64,000 nt of DNA from Gemmobacter aquarius (GTDB lineage Bacteria > Pseudomonadota > Alphaproteobacteria > Rhodobacterales > Rhodobacteraceae): positions 194,001 through 258,000 of the forward strand of contig NZ_CP028918.1 in NCBI RefSeq assembly GCF_003060865.1. Direction: 5' to 3'. The first letter of the stretch is position 1, and each line of letters starts with the position of its first letter. The notes under the pieces are model-generated. The model was given only the letters and a program-made list of their open reading frames with translations. It had not been told where the DNA came from and ran no database searches. This document shows positions 29,555 to 38,861 of the stretch, in pieces. Position numbers and translations under genes: made by a program.

Positions 29555-32500
29555 TGACGCGGCCCGTGTCGCCATGGGCGCGGAAATCGGGCTGGTACAT
29601 GTCTTCCACCGATGCGGCGGGGTGGATGTAGCTGCCCGGTGTGACGGCGCGGACGACATAGGCCAGACGGAAGGGCTGGTTGTCGCTGCGGTCTACGGCG
29701 GAAAGGAAGCGGTCTTGCCGGAACTCGCTATGTGCGGTTTCGGTGAGCAGGTCGAGGCCGAGGGCTTCGGTGATCTGGCCGCTGGAGAGGAGGTTCGGGT
29801 TGTCGATTTCAAACCCTGCGGGAAGGGGGTCCGTAACCATCAGGCGGGCTTGGCCTGCGTCGAAGGGGGTAACTTCGAGGACCGCGACGAGTCGGGTTCC
29901 GGCTTTGACGGTTGAGGTGTCGGCGGGTTCGCCGGTCAGCGTGTAGTAGCTGCGGGTGATGGCGTAGCCGTTGCCGCCTGCGGGTTCGGGTGTGACGGGG
30001 GTGCCGAAACTGGTGACGGTAAGCGTGGTGTCGGGGCCGGTGTTTTCAACCGCAAGCGGGGTGTCGCCCAGAAGCCGGACAAGGGGGCCGGTGGCGGGTG
30101 TGCCATCGATCAGGATGTCCGGTGTGCCGTCCGTCAGGGCGCGGGCGGCGAGCAGGGTCCATGTCGCCTCTTGCGTCGACAGGGGGCCGTTGTGGGCGGC
30201 GAGGCGGTTGGTGATCGCTTCGGTGTTGACCGCTTGGCTGCCGGATTCGGTGGCAAGGGTCAGGAGCGTTGCGGCATCGCGGTAGGGGCTGCCGTAATCG
30301 GCGCGCCATGTCTGGGCGGTATCGTCGGGTTGAAGTTGCGCTTCGGCCTGTTGGAACAGGGTATCGGCACGGGTCTGGTCGCCATAGGTGGCAAGGGCTG
30401 CGCCCAGTTGGGCCACGGCTGCGGGGGTGGCAAAGGAATAGGCTTTGACATCGGCGTAATAGCGCAGGTCGCCGATATTTGCCGCCCCTTCGCGGGCAAG
30501 GACGTAGAGGGCGTAGGCCAGAGCCTCGCCGCCATTATCGAAATCGGCGGCGTAGTTGACCTGATTGCGGAGGTTATCGAGGGCGAGGCGGTAGGCGGTG
30601 TCGGGGACGTTCAGGCCCTTGGCTTTCGCGCGCGACAGGAAGTCGGTCACGAAGGCGTCGAGCCAGAAATCGCCCGATCCGGCCTGCCAGAGGCCAAAGC
30701 CGCCTTCGGCGCCCTGGTTGGTGAGGATTTCGGTGATGGTTTCTTGCAGTCGGGCGCGCAGGTCTTCGCCGTGGGGCAGGTCGAGCGCCTGTGCCACGGT
30801 GTCCAGGTAGAGCAGCGGCATGGCGCGCGAGGTCATCTGTTCGGTGCAGCCATAGGGATAGCGGTCGAGTGCCGCGAGGACGCCGGGGGCGTTCAGGCGG
30901 GCGACGGGGCCTGCGGCGAGCGTGGCGCGACCGTTGGTCAGGCCGTCGAGGGCGGCGGCGTCGAAGGTGAAGGTTTCGCCCTGTTTCAGATCGAAGCGCG
31001 AGATGCGGCTGGTTTCGGGGGCGTTCGATTGGACGGGCAGGGTGAGGGTTTTGGTCAGAGCCTTGCCGTCGGGGGTGGCGAGGGTGACGGTGATGGTTTG
31101 CAGCCCTGCGTCGGTTGCAGTGACGGGGATGGCGATGGCGGCTTTGCCCTGTTCCGTCAGGGTGACGGAGGCGGGGGCGGTGCCGAGGGTGAGGCCGGTT
31201 GCGGTGATTGAAAGCGGCATTTCGCCTGCGGGACCGGTGGCGTGGACGATTTCCAGCAGCAGGCGGCTTTCATCGCCGGGGGCGAGGAAGCGGGGCAGCG
31301 AAGCGGTGACGACCACGGGGTCGCGGACGAGGACATCGGCGGAGGCCTGGCCGATGCCGGTGCCGCTCCACGCGACGGCCATCAGTTTGACGGTGCCGTT
31401 GAAGGCGGGGAGGTCGAAGGAGGTTTGGGCGATACCGTCTGCGCCCACGGTGACGGGGCCGGTGAAGAAGGCGAGGAGTTGTTCGGTGGGCGGGGGGGCT
31501 TGCAGGCGGGCCTGCGCGCCTGCGTCGCCGCCGGAGCGGACGGTGCCGGTTGCGCCGTTGAGGCCGTCGATCAGGCGGCCGTAGATGTCGCGGATGCCGA
31601 CACCGAGTTTGCGCTGGCCGAAGTAATGGGCTTGCGGGTCGGGCGGGGTGAAGGCGGTGAGGTTGAGGATGCCCTGGTCGACGGCGGCGAGGGTGACGTA
31701 GGCGGTTTCGCCTGCGGTGATGCCGGTGACCTTGACCGACACGTCGAGCGGCGCGCGGGGGGCGGATTCTGCGGGGGCGATGATTTCGGCGGTCAGCGCG
31801 CGGGGGCCGGGTGCTATGGCGGCGTGGGCGAGGCCAAGCGCGCGGGCGGGGTTGTGGCCTGCGCTGGCGTCCATCGGGCGCAGGACCGAGGCGGTGACGT
31901 AGACGCCTGCGCCCCAGTCATCGGTGACGGGGAGGGAGATGCTGTTTTCGCCCATCGTGACTTTCACGGCCTGCATGGCGATGACGCGGTCGGACAGGAC
32001 GGTGATCAGCGCGGTTCCGGCAAAGCGCGGCACAAGGCGCAGGGTGGCGGTGTCGCCTGCCGCATAGGCGGCTTTGTCGAGCGAGAGGTCGAGCGTGTCG
32101 GGCGTGCTGGAGACATCGGCGGCGGCGAACCAACCGGCGCTGAAGGGGATGGAGGCGGCGGCACCTGCGGTGCTTTCGACGGCGAGTTCGTATTCGCCCC
32201 ATTTTACGGGGGCGGCGATTTCGGTCGGGCCATTCAGGGTGATGTCGCCTTCGCTTACGCGGGTGCGGGTGGTGACGGGTTCCCACATCCATGCGCCGTA
32301 GGATTGATACCACTGGTAGGTGGTTTCGACGCGGGTCAGGGTCCATTTCACGGGCAGGGGGGTGGCTTTGCCATCGGTGCCGACACCGACAAGGGTGAAG
32401 CGGGCTTCGCCGTTTTCGGGCAGGACGCCGTCGAAGGCGGGTTTGATGCCGATGAGGGGTTGGGAGGGGGTGAGGGGTTTGGTCAGCTTGCGTTCGACGG

Positions 32501-33680
32501 GGCGGCCCGAGCCTTCGGCGACGCGGACGGCGATGACGGCTTCAAGCGGTTGGGTGGTGGCGGGGACTGCCGGAAGGGTGAGCGCGAGGGTGGCGTTGCC
32601 TGCGTCATCGGTGCGGACGGGGTCGATGGGTTGAACGACGGCCGAGAAGGGATCATCGGCGCGGCCGAAGCTGTAGCCTGCCCAGCCGTCAAGTTCCTTG
32701 GCGGCGCGGATCAGGGTTTCGCCTTCGATGGCCAGATCGGCCCCCGGCGCGCCGAAGAGGTATTTCGCGGCAATGGTCAGATCGGGGTTGCCCGTGACGG
32801 CAAGGGGCGTGTCGGGCAATGACAGGGCGAAGTCGATGCGTTCGGGCAGGAAATCTTCGACCAGCAGCGTGCGCGAGGCGAGGGGGGCGGCGTCGAGGTC
32901 GGCCAACATGTCGATGCGCCAGACGCCGCGCGGGGCAGACCCTGCGACCGGCATGGCGAAGACGTAGCCGCCTGCGGTGTCGGTGGCGAGGTGGCGGGAA
33001 TATTCGATCCCGTCAGGGCGGCGCAGGATCGCGGTGAGCGGCAGGCCGGTGATGGCCTTTGCGTCGCCATCGCGGGCGAGGGCGGTGGCGTAGACGGTTT
33101 CGCCTGCGCGGTAAGCGCCACGGTCGGTGGTGACGAACAGATCGACGGGGGGCGAAGCCTCGCGCCCTTCGACGCCACGGTCGGACAGGTCGAATTCGGG
33201 ATCGGTCAGGGAAAGGAAGGTCAGGTCGTCTTCGCCATCGCGGGCGATGACCATGCCGGGGGCGGCGGCGCCCGTGCCACGGGTGAGCCCTGCGTCGAAC
33301 AGGGCGTGGCCGGTGTCGTCGGTGGTGGCGGTGGCGAGCACCTCGTTTCCGGTGGAAAGGAGTTGCAGCGCCACGCCCGCTTTGGGTTCGGCGGATCCGA
33401 GCGAGAGGACGAAGACATGTAACCCGTCGGTGCCGGAAAGCGTGGTCAGGCCAAGGTCGGAGACGGTGAAGAACTGCCAGCCAGCGGGGGTCTCATACGG
33501 GTCGACGCCGGGGATGGCGGCTTTGAGCGCGAAGACGCCCGAGGGCTGGCCTGCCAGCGCATCAGCCATGGGCAGGCGGGTGGTGACATCGCGGTTGAGG
33601 TCTTGTGTTACGGTGGCGGTGCCGTTCCAGACTTGGGTGCCGGTTTTGGCGGAAAAGTCGTATTCCTGCCAGTCGGCCAA
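29541..33680 (-). CDS. yfhM: Bacterial alpha-2-macroglobulin, main C-terminal part of a frameshifted gene
   Basis: Large envelope protein that traps proteases through a thioester. About 1,379 codons are open: macroglobulin-like domains, a bait region, the thioester motif GCTEQM and the alpha/alpha toroid and C-terminal binding domains. The frame opens at TTG with LADWQEYDFSAKTG, mid-protein, so this is not a true start. The signal peptide and PAN-like N-terminus are in the overlapping frame at 33608-34927, and one extra C at 33681-33684 would join them (total about 1,790 aa). The family often pairs with pbpC, as here, possibly to blunt host or predator proteases where the wall is breached. 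Confidence 0.88.
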   Translation of the reverse strand: MADWQEYDFSAKTGTQVWNGTATVTQDLNRDVTTRLPMADALAGQPSGVFALKAAIPGVDPYETPAGWQFFTVSDLGLTTLSGTDGLHVFVLSLGSAEPKAGVALQLLSTGNEVLATATTDDTGHALFDAGLTRGTGAAAPGMVIARDGEDDLTFLSLTDPEFDLSDRGVEGREASPPVDLFVTTDRGAYRAGETVYATALARDGDAKAITGLPLTAILRRPDGIEYSRHLATDTAGGYVFAMPVAGSAPRGVWRIDMLADLDAAPLASRTLLVEDFLPERIDFALSLPDTPLAVTGNPDLTIAAKYLFGAPGADLAIEGETLIRAAKELDGWAGYSFGRADDPFSAVVQPIDPVRTDDAGNATLALTLPAVPATTQPLEAVIAVRVAEGSGRPVERKLTKPLTPSQPLIGIKPAFDGVLPENGEARFTLVGVGTDGKATPLPVKWTLTRVETTYQWYQSYGAWMWEPVTTRTRVSEGDITLNGPTEIAAPVKWGEYELAVESTAGAAASIPFSAGWFAAADVSSTPDTLDLSLDKAAYAAGDTATLRLVPRFAGTALITVLSDRVIAMQAVKVTMGENSISLPVTDDWGAGVYVTASVLRPMDASAGHNPARALGLAHAAIAPGPRALTAEIIAPAESAPRAPLDVSVKVTGITAGETAYVTLAAVDQGILNLTAFTPPDPQAHYFGQRKLGVGIRDIYGRLIDGLNGATGTVRSGGDAGAQARLQAPPPTEQLLAFFTGPVTVGADGIAQTSFDLPAFNGTVKLMAVAWSGTGIGQASADVLVRDPVVVTASLPRFLAPGDESRLLLEIVHATGPAGEMPLSITATGLTLGTAPASVTLTEQGKAAIAIPVTATDAGLQTITVTLATPDGKALTKTLTLPVQSNAPETSRISRFDLKQGETFTFDAAALDGLTNGRATLAAGPVARLNAPGVLAALDRYPYGCTEQMTSRAMPLLYLDTVAQALDLPHGEDLRARLQETITEILTNQGAEGGFGLWQAGSGDFWLDAFVTDFLSRAKAKGLNVPDTAYRLALDNLRNQVNYAADFDNGGEALAYALYVLAREGAANIGDLRYYADVKAYSFATPAAVAQLGAALATYGDQTRADTLFQQAEAQLQPDDTAQTWRADYGSPYRDAATLLTLATESGSQAVNTEAITNRLAAHNGPLSTQEATWTLLAARALTDGTPDILIDGTPATGPLVRLLGDTPLAVENTGPDTTLTVTSFGTPVTPEPAGGNGYAITRSYYTLTGEPADTSTVKAGTRLVAVLEVTPFDAGQARLMVTDPLPAGFEIDNPNLLSSGQITEALGLDLLTETAHSEFRQDRFLSAVDRSDNQPFRLAYVVRAVTPGSYIHPAASVEDMYQPDFRAHGDTGRVTVTE

Positions 33681-34927
33681 GGGGCGGAGAGGTAGCCGTT
33701 TTGCACGGACGCAATCAGGTTGCGGTCGGTGACGCGGTAAAGCGTGAGGTCGAGCGTGGTGGTGTTGACGGTTTCCACGGGAAGCGCGGGGTCGCCTGCG
33801 CGGGGCAACACATAGGCGCGGCCCGCAAAGCGGACGGCGGGGCTGCGGTCGCGGATATACGAGGTGATGTCGACCGATTGCATCAGCACCTGACCATCGG
33901 CGGCTGGCAGGCCTTCGCGCAGGGTGATGCTGACGGTCTGGCCATGTGTGACGCCGCCCACGCAGATGTCGCGGCCCTGCGCGGTGACGGTCAGGGTCGG
34001 GTCGGGGGTGCGGACGAAAGTGGCGTAATCGACTCCGGCAGGCACGAGGTCTTCGGACAGGGTGGCGCAGAGACGGGGGCGGGCGCTGTCAGCCTCGACC
34101 CGGTTTTCGACGATGCGGAAGCCGTATTTTCCGGTAGCCTCGGCCAGAAGGCCTGCGGTTTCTTCGCCGCCCGCTATGGAATGGGCGAGGCGCAGGGCTT
34201 TTAGCCCGTCAGTGCCGCGACCGAGGAATTCGAGCGCCTGAGCCATGGGAAGAAGCACGTCGCGCTGCTGTTCGGGGGATTGAGCGCGCAGGTAGCCGTT
34301 GGCGGCGGCCCAATAGGCCTGTTCGCGCAGGCTGCCTGCGTTCGGTTCGTCGGTTTCGGCGGCGGAGAGCAGCAGGCGGGCGAATTCGGACCAGTCTTCG
34401 TAGCTGTCGGACAGGTTTGCGGCGTCGCCCATGTGGCGGAAGGCGGAATCAACGTCACCCGCGGCTTCGGCTTCGGCGGCGGCTTGGCGGCGGTCTTCGA
34501 GGCTGACGCCGTCGTTGCGGTAGGCGTCTGACAGGCCGAGGGCCTGGGTGGCGAGTTGCGACACCTCCCAGTCCGGCAGGAAGGACAGGTCGGCGCGGCG
34601 GCTTTGGGCCAGCGGTTCGGCGGCGGCGTCGCGGGTCAGGACGTTGCCGGATATGGCGTCGGCAAAGGGGGTTTCGGCGCCGGCGTCTTTCTTGATGAAG
34701 CAGGCGCCCTTGGCGGTGTTGTAGGTGAATTCGGTGCAGGATGCGTTGGCGGTGCAGGCCAGTTCGCAGGCTTCCTGCGTGGTGTCGAAGGCGGTGGCAA
34801 TGTCGCCGCCGGGCCGGTCGACGCCGATGGTCAGGGCAAAGCGTTTGGCGGGGATCAGGTCTTGGGCCTGTGCCGTCAGGGGCAGGGCGAGGGCAAGGGC
34901 GGCGGTGACAGAGAGGAGCAAGCGCAT
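33608..34927 (-). CDS. yfhM: Alpha-2-macroglobulin N-terminal part, frameshifted
   Basis: Starts MRLLLSVTAALALALPLTAQA, a signal peptide, followed by a PAN/apple-like cysteine-rich segment (CELACTANASCTEFTYNTAKGACF) and the first macroglobulin domains. The natural frame ends near 33685 at VQNGYLSAP; beyond that the residues are proline-rich out-of-frame sequence. One missing base in GGGG (33681-33684) explains the break. No lipobox is seen, unlike many enterobacterial homologues. The pair reads as one gene spanning 29541-34927. Confidence 0.82.
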   Translation of the reverse strand: MRLLLSVTAALALALPLTAQAQDLIPAKRFALTIGVDRPGGDIATAFDTTQEACELACTANASCTEFTYNTAKGACFIKKDAGAETPFADAISGNVLTRDAAAEPLAQSRRADLSFLPDWEVSQLATQALGLSDAYRNDGVSLEDRRQAAAEAEAAGDVDSAFRHMGDAANLSDSYEDWSEFARLLLSAAETDEPNAGSLREQAYWAAANGYLRAQSPEQQRDVLLPMAQALEFLGRGTDGLKALRLAHSIAGGEETAGLLAEATGKYGFRIVENRVEADSARPRLCATLSEDLVPAGVDYATFVRTPDPTLTVTAQGRDICVGGVTHGQTVSITLREGLPAADGQVLMQSVDITSYIRDRSPAVRFAGRAYVLPRAGDPALPVETVNTTTLDLTLYRVTDRNLIASVQNGYLSAPWPTGRNTTFPPKPAPKSGTAPPP

Positions 34928-35081
34928 AATGGAAAACCTGACAAATGACCTGCGCGACCTTTGCACGGCGGGGGCGCTTGCGACAAGGATTCGGATGGGC
35001 TGCACGCTTTGGCTGTGGCGTTAAGCATATGTTCACCGCGCTTGCGCCAAGGTGGCTGCGAACGGGCAAGGGGCGTCGGGC

Positions 35082-37598
35082 GTGAGCGATCTGGTGGAAC
35101 GGCTGGCACGGGAGCGGCGGGCGCGATTGTCGGCCGAGCGGCTTTTGGACTGGAAGAGCCGAGAGCTGGTGGCGGCCAACGAAAAGCTGGCGCGGCAGGC
35201 GCGGGCGCTTTCGGATCAGGTGGTCGAGGAACGGCAGTCAGCCCATGCCGCGCGGTCGGAAGCCGAGCGGCTGAAGGGGCAGAATGCGCGCTATGTCGGC
35301 GATCTGGACCGCGCGCAAAGCGTGGCGGTGATGGTCGAGCGGCGGATGCGCGATGCGCTGGATGCGATGCGCGACGGGTTCGCGATTTTCGATGCCGAGG
35401 GGCGGCTGGCGCTGGCCAATCCGGCGTGGTGCGCGGTCTTCGGGGCGGAATTGCCGGTGGGCATGGGGTATGATGCGCTGCTGGCGCTGCTGGTGCCGCT
35501 TTTGGCCGTGGACGAGCCTGACGCGTGGCTGGCGATGATGCGGGCGCGGGCGGGAATGGTGCCGGTGCCCGCCGAGGTGCTGTCGTTCCGGTCGGGGCTG
35601 CACCTGCGGCTGGAGGAGCGGCTGACGCGCGATGGCGACCGCGTGGCGCTGCTCATCGACATCACCGACGAGATGCGCCTGCGGGCCGCGGTCGAGGCTT
35701 TGCCGGACGGATTTGTGATCTTTGACAGGGAGGACAGGCTATTGCTGTGCAACGAACGGTATCGCGAGCTTTACCCCCTTGCCGCCGAGGCGATCAGGAC
35801 GGGCGAGAGTTACGGCGACATCTTGCGCCATGCCCTGCGCGCTGGGCAGTTCGCCGATGTGGGCGATGCGCCCGACTGGCTGGCGGCGCAGCTGCGGGCC
35901 GAGGCGGGCGAGGTGGAATTGGCGGGCGGGCAGGTGATCCGTGTGCAGCATCATCCCACGCCCGATGGCGGGCGGGTGGCGCTGCATGCGGATGTGACCG
36001 CCGCGCATGAGGCGCGGGTGGCGCTGGAGGCGGCACGTTTGGCGGCAGAGGCGGCGAGCCGGACGAAATCGGCCTTTCTTGCCAATATGAGCCACGAGAT
36101 CAGGACGCCGATGAACGGCGTGGTCGGCATGGCGGAACTGCTGTGCGACACGGCGCTGAGCGATGATCAGCGGCTGTTTGCCGAAACGATCCGGTCGAGC
36201 GGCGAGGCTTTGTTGGTCATCATCAACGACATTCTGGATTATTCCAAGATCGAGGCAGGGCGGCTGGTGCTGCACCCCGAAACCTTTGATCTGGAGCGGC
36301 TGATCCACGAGGTGGTGATGCTGTGCCAACCGAAAGCGCGGGCGCAGGGCATCGATCTGCTGGTCGATTTCGATGTGTTCCTGCCGACGCGCTTTGTCGG
36401 CGATCCGGGGCGGCTGCGGCAGATATTGACCAATCTGCTGGGCAATGCGGTGAAATTCACCGCCCAAGGCCATGTGCTGGTGCGGGTGGTGGGGTTCGAG
36501 ACCGACACGGGCGAGGTGCAGTTGCATGTGACGGTCGAAGACACCGGCATCGGCATCGCGGCGGATCAGCTTGAGCTGATCTTCGGAGAATTCTCGCAGG
36601 TCGAGGACGCGGCGAACCGGCGGTTCGAGGGGACGGGGCTTGGCCTTGCGATCACGCAGCGGCTGGTCGAGCATATGGCGGGGGCGATCTGGGTCGACAG
36701 CACGCTTGGGCAGGGGTCGTGCTTTGGTTTCCGGCTGGTGCTGCCGGTGGCCGAGGGCGCGGCGGGGCCTGCGCTGCCTGCGGCTTTGCGAAGGGTGCTG
36801 GTGGTGGATGACAGTTTCATCAACCGCACCATTCTGGAACGGCAGTTGACGCCTTGCGGTATTCAGGCGGTGCTGGCGCGGTCGGGGGCCGAGGGGCTGG
36901 CGGCCCTTGGTGACGGGGTGTTCGATCTGGTGATCACCGACCATGACATGCCGGAAATGGACGGGCTGGCCTTTACGCTCGCGCTGCGGGGGGCGGGCTG
37001 GCAGGGGCCGGTCATGATGCTGTCGTCGCATGGCATGGCGCTTTCGGAGGCCGAGCGGGCGCTGTTCGTGGGGGTTGTGCAAAAGCCGGTGCATCGGGCC
37101 GAGCTTTACCGGCGGCTGGCCGCGCTGGGGGCCGATGCGGTGCCGGAGGGGGGGCCGCAGCCCGAGGTTGCGCCGACCGAGGCGCGGCGCATGAAGGTGC
37201 TGGTGGCCGAGGACAACCGCACCAACCAACTGGTCTTTGGCAAGATGGTGCGGGATCTGCCGATCGATCTGGTCTTTGCCCAGAACGGGCGCGAGGCGGT
37301 CGAGATGTGGCGCGACTGGTCGCCCGATCTGGTGTTCATGGACATCTCGATGCCCGAGATGGACGGGCGCGAGGCGACGCGGGCTATCCGTGCCGAAGAG
37401 GCGGGGCGTGGCCATGTGCCGATCCTTGCCTTGACCGCCCATGCGATGGAGGGCGACGGTGACGGGATACTGGCGGCCGGGCTGGACCGGCATCTGACGA
37501 AACCGCTGCGAAAGCCGGTGATCCTGGGTGCGCTGGCCGAGTTTTGCCCGCCGGATGCCGTGCCGATTCTGTCGGCCGTGCAAGCGGATGCAGCGTGA
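35082..37598 (+). CDS. Hybrid sensor histidine kinase with two receiver domains
   Basis: 838 aa from the GTG at 35082 (AGGGG eight bases upstream); a GTG at 35052 has no ribosome site. Order: N-terminal coiled coil (about 1-90), two PAS-like domains (about 95-200 and 205-310), HisKA with the phospho-histidine H338 (NMSHEIRTPMNG), HATPase (DTGIGI, GTGLGL), then two receivers, each with an acidic pocket and a DxxMPEMDG phospho-site. No membrane segment, so it senses in the cytoplasm. No response regulator is adjacent. The signal and output are unknown. Confidence 0.92.
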   Translation: MSDLVERLARERRARLSAERLLDWKSRELVAANEKLARQARALSDQVVEERQSAHAARSEAERLKGQNARYVGDLDRAQSVAVMVERRMRDALDAMRDGFAIFDAEGRLALANPAWCAVFGAELPVGMGYDALLALLVPLLAVDEPDAWLAMMRARAGMVPVPAEVLSFRSGLHLRLEERLTRDGDRVALLIDITDEMRLRAAVEALPDGFVIFDREDRLLLCNERYRELYPLAAEAIRTGESYGDILRHALRAGQFADVGDAPDWLAAQLRAEAGEVELAGGQVIRVQHHPTPDGGRVALHADVTAAHEARVALEAARLAAEAASRTKSAFLANMSHEIRTPMNGVVGMAELLCDTALSDDQRLFAETIRSSGEALLVIINDILDYSKIEAGRLVLHPETFDLERLIHEVVMLCQPKARAQGIDLLVDFDVFLPTRFVGDPGRLRQILTNLLGNAVKFTAQGHVLVRVVGFETDTGEVQLHVTVEDTGIGIAADQLELIFGEFSQVEDAANRRFEGTGLGLAITQRLVEHMAGAIWVDSTLGQGSCFGFRLVLPVAEGAAGPALPAALRRVLVVDDSFINRTILERQLTPCGIQAVLARSGAEGLAALGDGVFDLVITDHDMPEMDGLAFTLALRGAGWQGPVMMLSSHGMALSEAERALFVGVVQKPVHRAELYRRLAALGADAVPEGGPQPEVAPTEARRMKVLVAEDNRTNQLVFGKMVRDLPIDLVFAQNGREAVEMWRDWSPDLVFMDISMPEMDGREATRAIRAEEAGRGHVPILALTAHAMEGDGDGILAAGLDRHLTKPLRKPVILGALAEFCPPDAVPILSAVQADAA

Positions 37599-37944
37599 TC
37601 GCGCGCGGCTGTCTGCTGGAGGGGGCTGTCTGCCGGACGGGGCTGTTTGCCGTCTCCAGACCTCATCCGAGGATATTTCGGACAAGAGGAACGGGGCAAT
37701 GCAGGGAAAAGCGCGGTTTTTCGGGGTGGCGGGGCGATGGGCCTTGCTATCGGGCGGCGTTGGCGCTATCGCGCCCGACTTCTGTATGCCGGTCCTGCCT
37801 GACGTTGAGAATTCATTTTCGCGGTGGTAGCGTCGGGACAGGCCCCCTGCGCCGGGGAAGGATCGGCGCGCAACCCTGGAGGACGATGTCCTGTCTCATT
37901 CTGACCCTGCGACCGGTTTGCCGGTCGGGCCGCGGGCCGAGCGC
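37599..37944. other. 346-base gap with a three-copy 17-bp repeat
   Basis: No convincing gene of normal size. Three imperfect 17-bp units beginning GGCTGT(C/T)TGC run head to tail at 37607-37657. The last two can form a GACGG/CCGTC hairpin that may end the kinase transcript. CCGAGGATATTT follows at 37667-37678. A hairpin GACCGG-TTTG-CCGGTC lies at 37911-37926. A 20-codon ORF (37886-37948) with GGAGG upstream overlaps the rsfS start by ATGA and could be a leader. Confidence 0.5.
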
Positions 37945-38328
37945 ATGAGCGCCGCCACGGAACAATCCGAAACCTATACCGCCGACGAGCTTTTGGCGCG
38001 TGTGCTTGCGTCGCTCGACGATGACAAGGCCGAAGAGGTCGTGCAGATCGATCTGCGCGGGCGGTCGGACGTGGCCGATTACATGGTGATCTGCTCGGGC
38101 CGGTCGACCCGTCAGGTCGCGGCGATTTCCGAAAAGCTGGCAGACCGGCTGAAGCAGGAATTCCGCCTGTCGGCCAAGATGGAAGGCAAGGAAACCGGCG
38201 ACTGGGTGCTGATCGACGCGGGCGATGTTATCGTCCATGTGTTCCGCCCCGAAGTGCGCGATTTCTACCAGCTTGAAAAGATGTGGCTTCCCGGCGACGC
38301 GCATCGCAATCCGGTGCCGAGCGCCTGA
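37945..38328 (+). CDS. rsfS: Ribosome silencing factor RsfS
   Basis: 127 aa. Binds ribosomal protein uL14 and blocks subunit joining under starvation. Conserved stretches DLRGRSDVADYMVICSG, STRQVAAI and GDWVLIDAGDVIVHVF are present. The ATG at 37945 is favoured over a TTG at 37918. It starts the rsfS-rlmH-gpmI-envC-ctpA string; the rlmH ATG follows one base after its stop. Confidence 0.93.
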   Translation: MSAATEQSETYTADELLARVLASLDDDKAEEVVQIDLRGRSDVADYMVICSGRSTRQVAAISEKLADRLKQEFRLSAKMEGKETGDWVLIDAGDVIVHVFRPEVRDFYQLEKMWLPGDAHRNPVPSA

Positions 38329-38329
38329 G

Positions 38330-38800
38330 ATGCGGGTGCATCTGCTGGCGGTGGGGCGGATGCGGTCCGGCCCCGAACGGGCGCTGGTGGATGACTATGT
38401 GACGCGGTTCGACCGGACGGGGCGGGCGCTGGGCCTTGGCCCGCTGGTCGAGCACGAGGTCGAGGACAAAAAGGGCGGCGGGATGGAGGCCGAGGGCGAG
38501 CTTTTGGCCCGCGCCCTGCCTTCGGGCGCTTTGCTTGTGACGATGGATGAACGCGGGCGGGTTATGTCATCGCCCGATTTCGCCGCGATGCTGGCGCGTT
38601 GGCGCGATGGCGGGCGGCAGGATGTGGCTTTCGTCATCGGCGGCGCGGACGGGATCGCGCCGGGATTGCGGGCGCGGGCCGAGGCTTCTGTGAGTTTCGG
38701 GGCGATGGTCTGGCCGCATATGCTGGTGCGGGTGATGCTGGCCGAACAGTTGTACCGCGCGGCGACGATTCTGGCGGGTGGCCCCTATCATCGGGCGTGA
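38330..38800 (+). CDS. rlmH: 23S rRNA pseudouridine-1915 N3-methyltransferase RlmH
   Basis: 156-aa SPOUT methyltransferase acting on helix 69 of 23S rRNA. The SAM-binding knot is visible in VAFVIGGADGIAP and in the C-terminal MVWPHMLVRVMLAEQLYRA. The start is one base after the rsfS stop, the usual arrangement, which fixes the ATG at 38330. Confidence 0.95.
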   Translation: MRVHLLAVGRMRSGPERALVDDYVTRFDRTGRALGLGPLVEHEVEDKKGGGMEAEGELLARALPSGALLVTMDERGRVMSSPDFAAMLARWRDGGRQDVAFVIGGADGIAPGLRARAEASVSFGAMVWPHMLVRVMLAEQLYRAATILAGGPYHRA

Positions 38801-38861
38801 AGCGTTGCCCAAGGCGGCGGCTGGCGCTATTGAGGCGCAACCAGACCGGAGGGGCCGCGCC

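Noticed and set aside
31242..32822. 526-codon plus-strand open frame inside alpha-2-macroglobulin
   Set aside because: Glycine-rich shadow frame opposite a recognised gene; no start signal or family.
35739..37685. 648-codon minus-strand open frame opposite the histidine kinase
   Set aside because: Arg/Gln/His-rich shadow; the opposite strand has complete HisKA, HATPase and receiver motifs.
37886..37948. 20-codon upstream ORF overlapping the rsfS start as a gene
   Set aside because: GGAGG is only three bases from the ATG and the peptide has no features; noted in the gap description only.
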